From Nitrospinota bacterium (lineage in GTDB: Bacteria; Tectomicrobia; Entotheonellia; J063), in contig RFHZ01000798.1 in assembly GCA_003696125.1 (NCBI GenBank), positions 1-7,555 on the forward strand: a DNA stretch of 7,555 nt, in the 5' to 3' direction. Below are positions 5,288-7,555 of the stretch, piece by piece. The position numbers and the translations under genes are program-made. How positions within the stretch are numbered: the stretch's first letter is position 1; each line of letters starts with the position of its first letter. The notes beneath the pieces were generated by a model. The model saw only the letters and a list, made by a program, of their open reading frames with translations, was not told where the DNA came from and made no database searches.

Positions 5288-7555
5288 CAGTCTTTAAGGG
5301 CGTACCGCTTTTCGCAACGCCGCCAGATCTCGGCGGTGAGGAAGATTTCGACCACCTGGGGATCGAAGTGGATGCCGGATAAGGACCGGATGTAGGTACA
5401 GGCCTCTTCCTCTGACCAGGCCTTACGGTAGGGGCGATCAGAACGGAGGGCATCCCAGACATCGGCAACGGCAAAGATGCGGGCGGCAAAGGGGATATCT
5501 TCTCCCTTCAATCCCCGGGGATACCCGCTCCCATCCCATTTCTCATGGTGGTAGTGGGGGATGTCGAGGGCGGGACGGAGATAGGGGATCGGCGAGAGCA
5601 TCTCGTAGGCATATACCGGATGCTGGCGCATGATCTTCCACTCTTCTGCACTCAGGGGACCGGGCTTGCGGAGGATATGATCCGGGATCCCCATCTTGCC
5701 GATGTCATGCAGCAGGGCTCCACGACGGATGTGGATCAGTTCCCCGTTGTTTATGCCCATGGCCCGGGCCAGATGGATGGTCAGATCGGTGACCCGCTGG
5801 GTGTGGCCCTCGGTCTCCTGGTCGCGCAGGTCGAGGGCACGCGACCACCCTTCCAGCGTGCTGTCGTAAGCCAGGACCAGCTCCAGATTGGAGCGCTGGA
5901 GCTCGTCAAACAGGGTGGCATTGTCGATGGCGATGGCAGCCTGGGCAGACAGGGCTTCCAGGAAGTTTAACCACTCCGGTTCCGGTTCGAGTAACGTGCG
6001 ATGGAAGATCTCCATGACCCCCTTGATCTGGCCTTTGGCCAGGAGAGGGACGGCATAGTAGGAGACGAACGACTCCTGGGCGGCGATCTTCTGGAGGAGG
6101 GGGTCTGGACCGATCTGGAGATCAGGAATAAAGATGGTGCGGCGTTCCAGTGCAGCCTGTCCCGCTGTCCCTTCTCCCAGGCGCAGGCGGGAAGGGAGAG
6201 AGTTTCGGGACTGGAAGCCGCGTCCGGTAGCATGTTCGAGGGTCTGGGTGTGGGGATCAAGGAGCAGGATATCGGCGGCATCGAGATGGAGCTGGGCGGT
6301 GAGCTGGTCGAGGAAGACGTTGAGGGTAACCCGCAGGTCCAGGCTGGCGGTGATGGCCATGTCGATGTTGCGAAGGGCGTTCAACCGCTGCAGGCGTTGC
6401 TGGGTCTGTTCGTAGAGGGTGGCCCGGTGCAGGGCATTGGCCGCCACGTTGCCGATGGTGGTGAGCAGGTGGACCTCATCTGGGGTGATCGGGGTTTTCC
6501 GGCCGACCCACAGGGCACCGATGGTCTGGTTATGTTCGACCAGCGGGACACAGGCGACCGCCCGGCAACCGTTGGGGCCATCGTAGGTAAAGTGCGGGTC
6601 TTCGTATACGTTGTGGTGCACATAAGCCTGACCGGTGGCGATGACGTGTCCACTGATCCCCTCTCCCACGGCCAGCCGTTTCCCGGTCCAGCAGGACCAT
6701 TTTCCACCGGCCAGCTCGATCACCGCCTCCCCGCTCCCCGGCTTCTGCATGACCAGGGCAGCCCCCTCGGCCTTCAGCAGGTGCAGCAGTTGCTCCAGAA
6801 TCACCACCTCCATCTCGGTCCGGCTGGAAGCGGTACAGAGGGCTTTGGTCACGGTAACCAGACTCTCTAATTCCTGTTCCCGCTGCTTGCGGCTGGTCAT
6901 GTCCCGGAAGACGGCGACTCCCCCCTGCGGTCTCCCCGCGTCATCGGTCAGGGGACGGGCGGTGACACTGAGCCACAGCCCGTCCGGTACCTGCTTATGC
7001 CGGACAAACATCTCCGCGGCATCGACCGCTTCCCCTTGCATCGCCCGTACCAGGGGATGCTCCTCGATGGGATACGGGGTAAGGGTATCGGGAAGATAGA
7101 GTCCGGAGCGATCCGGCCACTCCTCCAGAGGGAGATCGGTAGTCTCAAGGTTGAGAAACCGCTCTGCGGCCGGATTGCAAAAGGAGATCCTGCCCTGGGC
7201 ATCGACGATGACCAGGCCATCTCCCATGCTCTCCTGTAAGATCCTGGTCTGCCGGCGCAAGGCCTGCTCGGAACGGGCCAGGGCCTGGGCCCGCTCTTCC
7301 AGTTCTGCCGTGTACCGCCTGACCTCTCGCTGCAACTGAATCTTCTCCAGCGCCCTTTTTACCGATGCCTCCAGCATCTCCACATCAAAAGGCTTGGCAA
7401 TGTAGTCGTAAGCACCACGCCGGATGGCCTCTATGGCCGATTCGGTGGAGGCATAGCCGGTGATGACGATGACCAGGGTCTCTGGAGTATGGGTACTGAT
7501 GTGGTTCATCACATCAAAACCGCTCACGGCACCCATCATGATGTCGGTGATCACC
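5287..7555 (-). CDS. REC-PAS-GAF-GAF-HD-GYP c-di-GMP phosphodiesterase-type protein, 5' end off the window
   Basis: The last 755 residues are visible. The first codon in frame (GTG, 7554) is Val of VITDIMMG, the phospho-Asp strand of a receiver, so it is not a start and the first half of that domain lies outside. Numbering from there: receiver to about 68 (Asp4, Thr32, Lys54 in AKPFDV); a charged helix at 69-105; PAS at about 105-225 (DGLVIVDAQGRISFCNPAAE); GAF at about 232-380; second GAF at about 396-548; HD-GYP at about 565-750. The HD-GYP core is complete: H584, LLHDIGK (H616, D617, K620), H645, HHEKWDGSGYP (H669, H670, E671, GYP at 677-679) and D698 in VADVWD. Family members hydrolyse c-di-GMP to pGpG or GMP using a metal cluster. 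Here activity is likely gated by phosphorylation and small-molecule or redox signals through PAS/GAF. No GGDEF domain is seen. The c-di-GMP riboswitch lies about 4 kb downstream. Confidence 0.95.
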   Translation of the reverse strand, partial: VITDIMMGAVSGFDVMNHISTHTPETLVIVITGYASTESAIEAIRRGAYDYIAKPFDVEMLEASVKRALEKIQLQREVRRYTAELEERAQALARSEQALRRQTRILQESMGDGLVIVDAQGRISFCNPAAERFLNLETTDLPLEEWPDRSGLYLPDTLTPYPIEEHPLVRAMQGEAVDAAEMFVRHKQVPDGLWLSVTARPLTDDAGRPQGGVAVFRDMTSRKQREQELESLVTVTKALCTASSRTEMEVVILEQLLHLLKAEGAALVMQKPGSGEAVIELAGGKWSCWTGKRLAVGEGISGHVIATGQAYVHHNVYEDPHFTYDGPNGCRAVACVPLVEHNQTIGALWVGRKTPITPDEVHLLTTIGNVAANALHRATLYEQTQQRLQRLNALRNIDMAITASLDLRVTLNVFLDQLTAQLHLDAADILLLDPHTQTLEHATGRGFQSRNSLPSRLRLGEGTAGQAALERRTIFIPDLQIGPDPLLQKIAAQESFVSYYAVPLLAKGQIKGVMEIFHRTLLEPEPEWLNFLEALSAQAAIAIDNATLFDELQRSNLELVLAYDSTLEGWSRALDLRDQETEGHTQRVTDLTIHLARAMGINNGELIHIRRGALLHDIGKMGIPDHILRKPGPLSAEEWKIMRQHPVYAYEMLSPIPYLRPALDIPHYHHEKWDGSGYPRGLKGEDIPFAARIFAVADVWDALRSDRPYRKAWSEEEACTYIRSLSGIHFDPQVVEIFLTAEIWRRCEKRYALKD

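Noticed and set aside
7552-7554. GTG at 7554 as a translation start
   Set aside because: It is an internal Val just before the receiver phospho-Asp; the gene continues past the right edge.

Overview
The window reads as a chromosomal segment of a motile, Gram-negative-type bacterium with moderately high G+C. All supported genes lie on the minus strand, so transcription runs from the right edge to the left. The two substrate-binding proteins have signal peptides without a lipobox cysteine, which suits a periplasm. The combination of a GEMM-I (c-di-GMP-I) riboswitch, sigma-28-type promoter sequences, a REC-PAS-GAF-GAF-HD-GYP protein and an 'AENAEVAE'-type palindromic repeat recalls Geobacter-like Deltaproteobacteria and neighbouring phyla. 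That placement is a low-confidence guess.

Layout in transcription order. (1) 7555-5287: a c-di-GMP phosphodiesterase-type protein (REC-PAS-GAF-GAF-HD-GYP), cut by the right edge inside its receiver domain. (2) 5242-4874: a stand-alone CheY-like receiver whose sequence resembles the receiver of gene 1. (3) 4873-4541: about 330 bases without a gene, holding a polypurine tract, a palindromic repeat, a dyad, a sigma-28-like promoter and a leader hairpin. (4) 4540-2879 and 2846-1179: two tandem paralogous family 5 (DppA/OppA-type) substrate-binding proteins, 32 bases apart. No permease or ATPase genes are visible. (5) 1178-948: a regulatory interval with a consensus-quality sigma-28 (FliA) promoter, a c-di-GMP-I riboswitch aptamer, and an expression platform in which a 9-base anti-Shine-Dalgarno exactly complements the ribosome binding site. 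(6) 947-1: a secreted subtilisin-like protease with an I9-type propeptide, cut by the left edge before its catalytic Ser, and carrying a (EGAAG)4 tandem repeat just after the oxyanion-hole Asn.

How the parts may work together (inference): flagellar sigma factor and c-di-GMP both appear to act on the exported protease, and a weaker sigma-28-like site precedes the peptide-binding proteins. An HD-GYP protein, expected to hydrolyse c-di-GMP, is encoded just upstream. The simplest reading is a motile-state, low-c-di-GMP programme of extracellular proteolysis and peptide capture. The direction of the switch (c-di-GMP turning translation off) is a structural prediction from mutually exclusive helices, not an observation.
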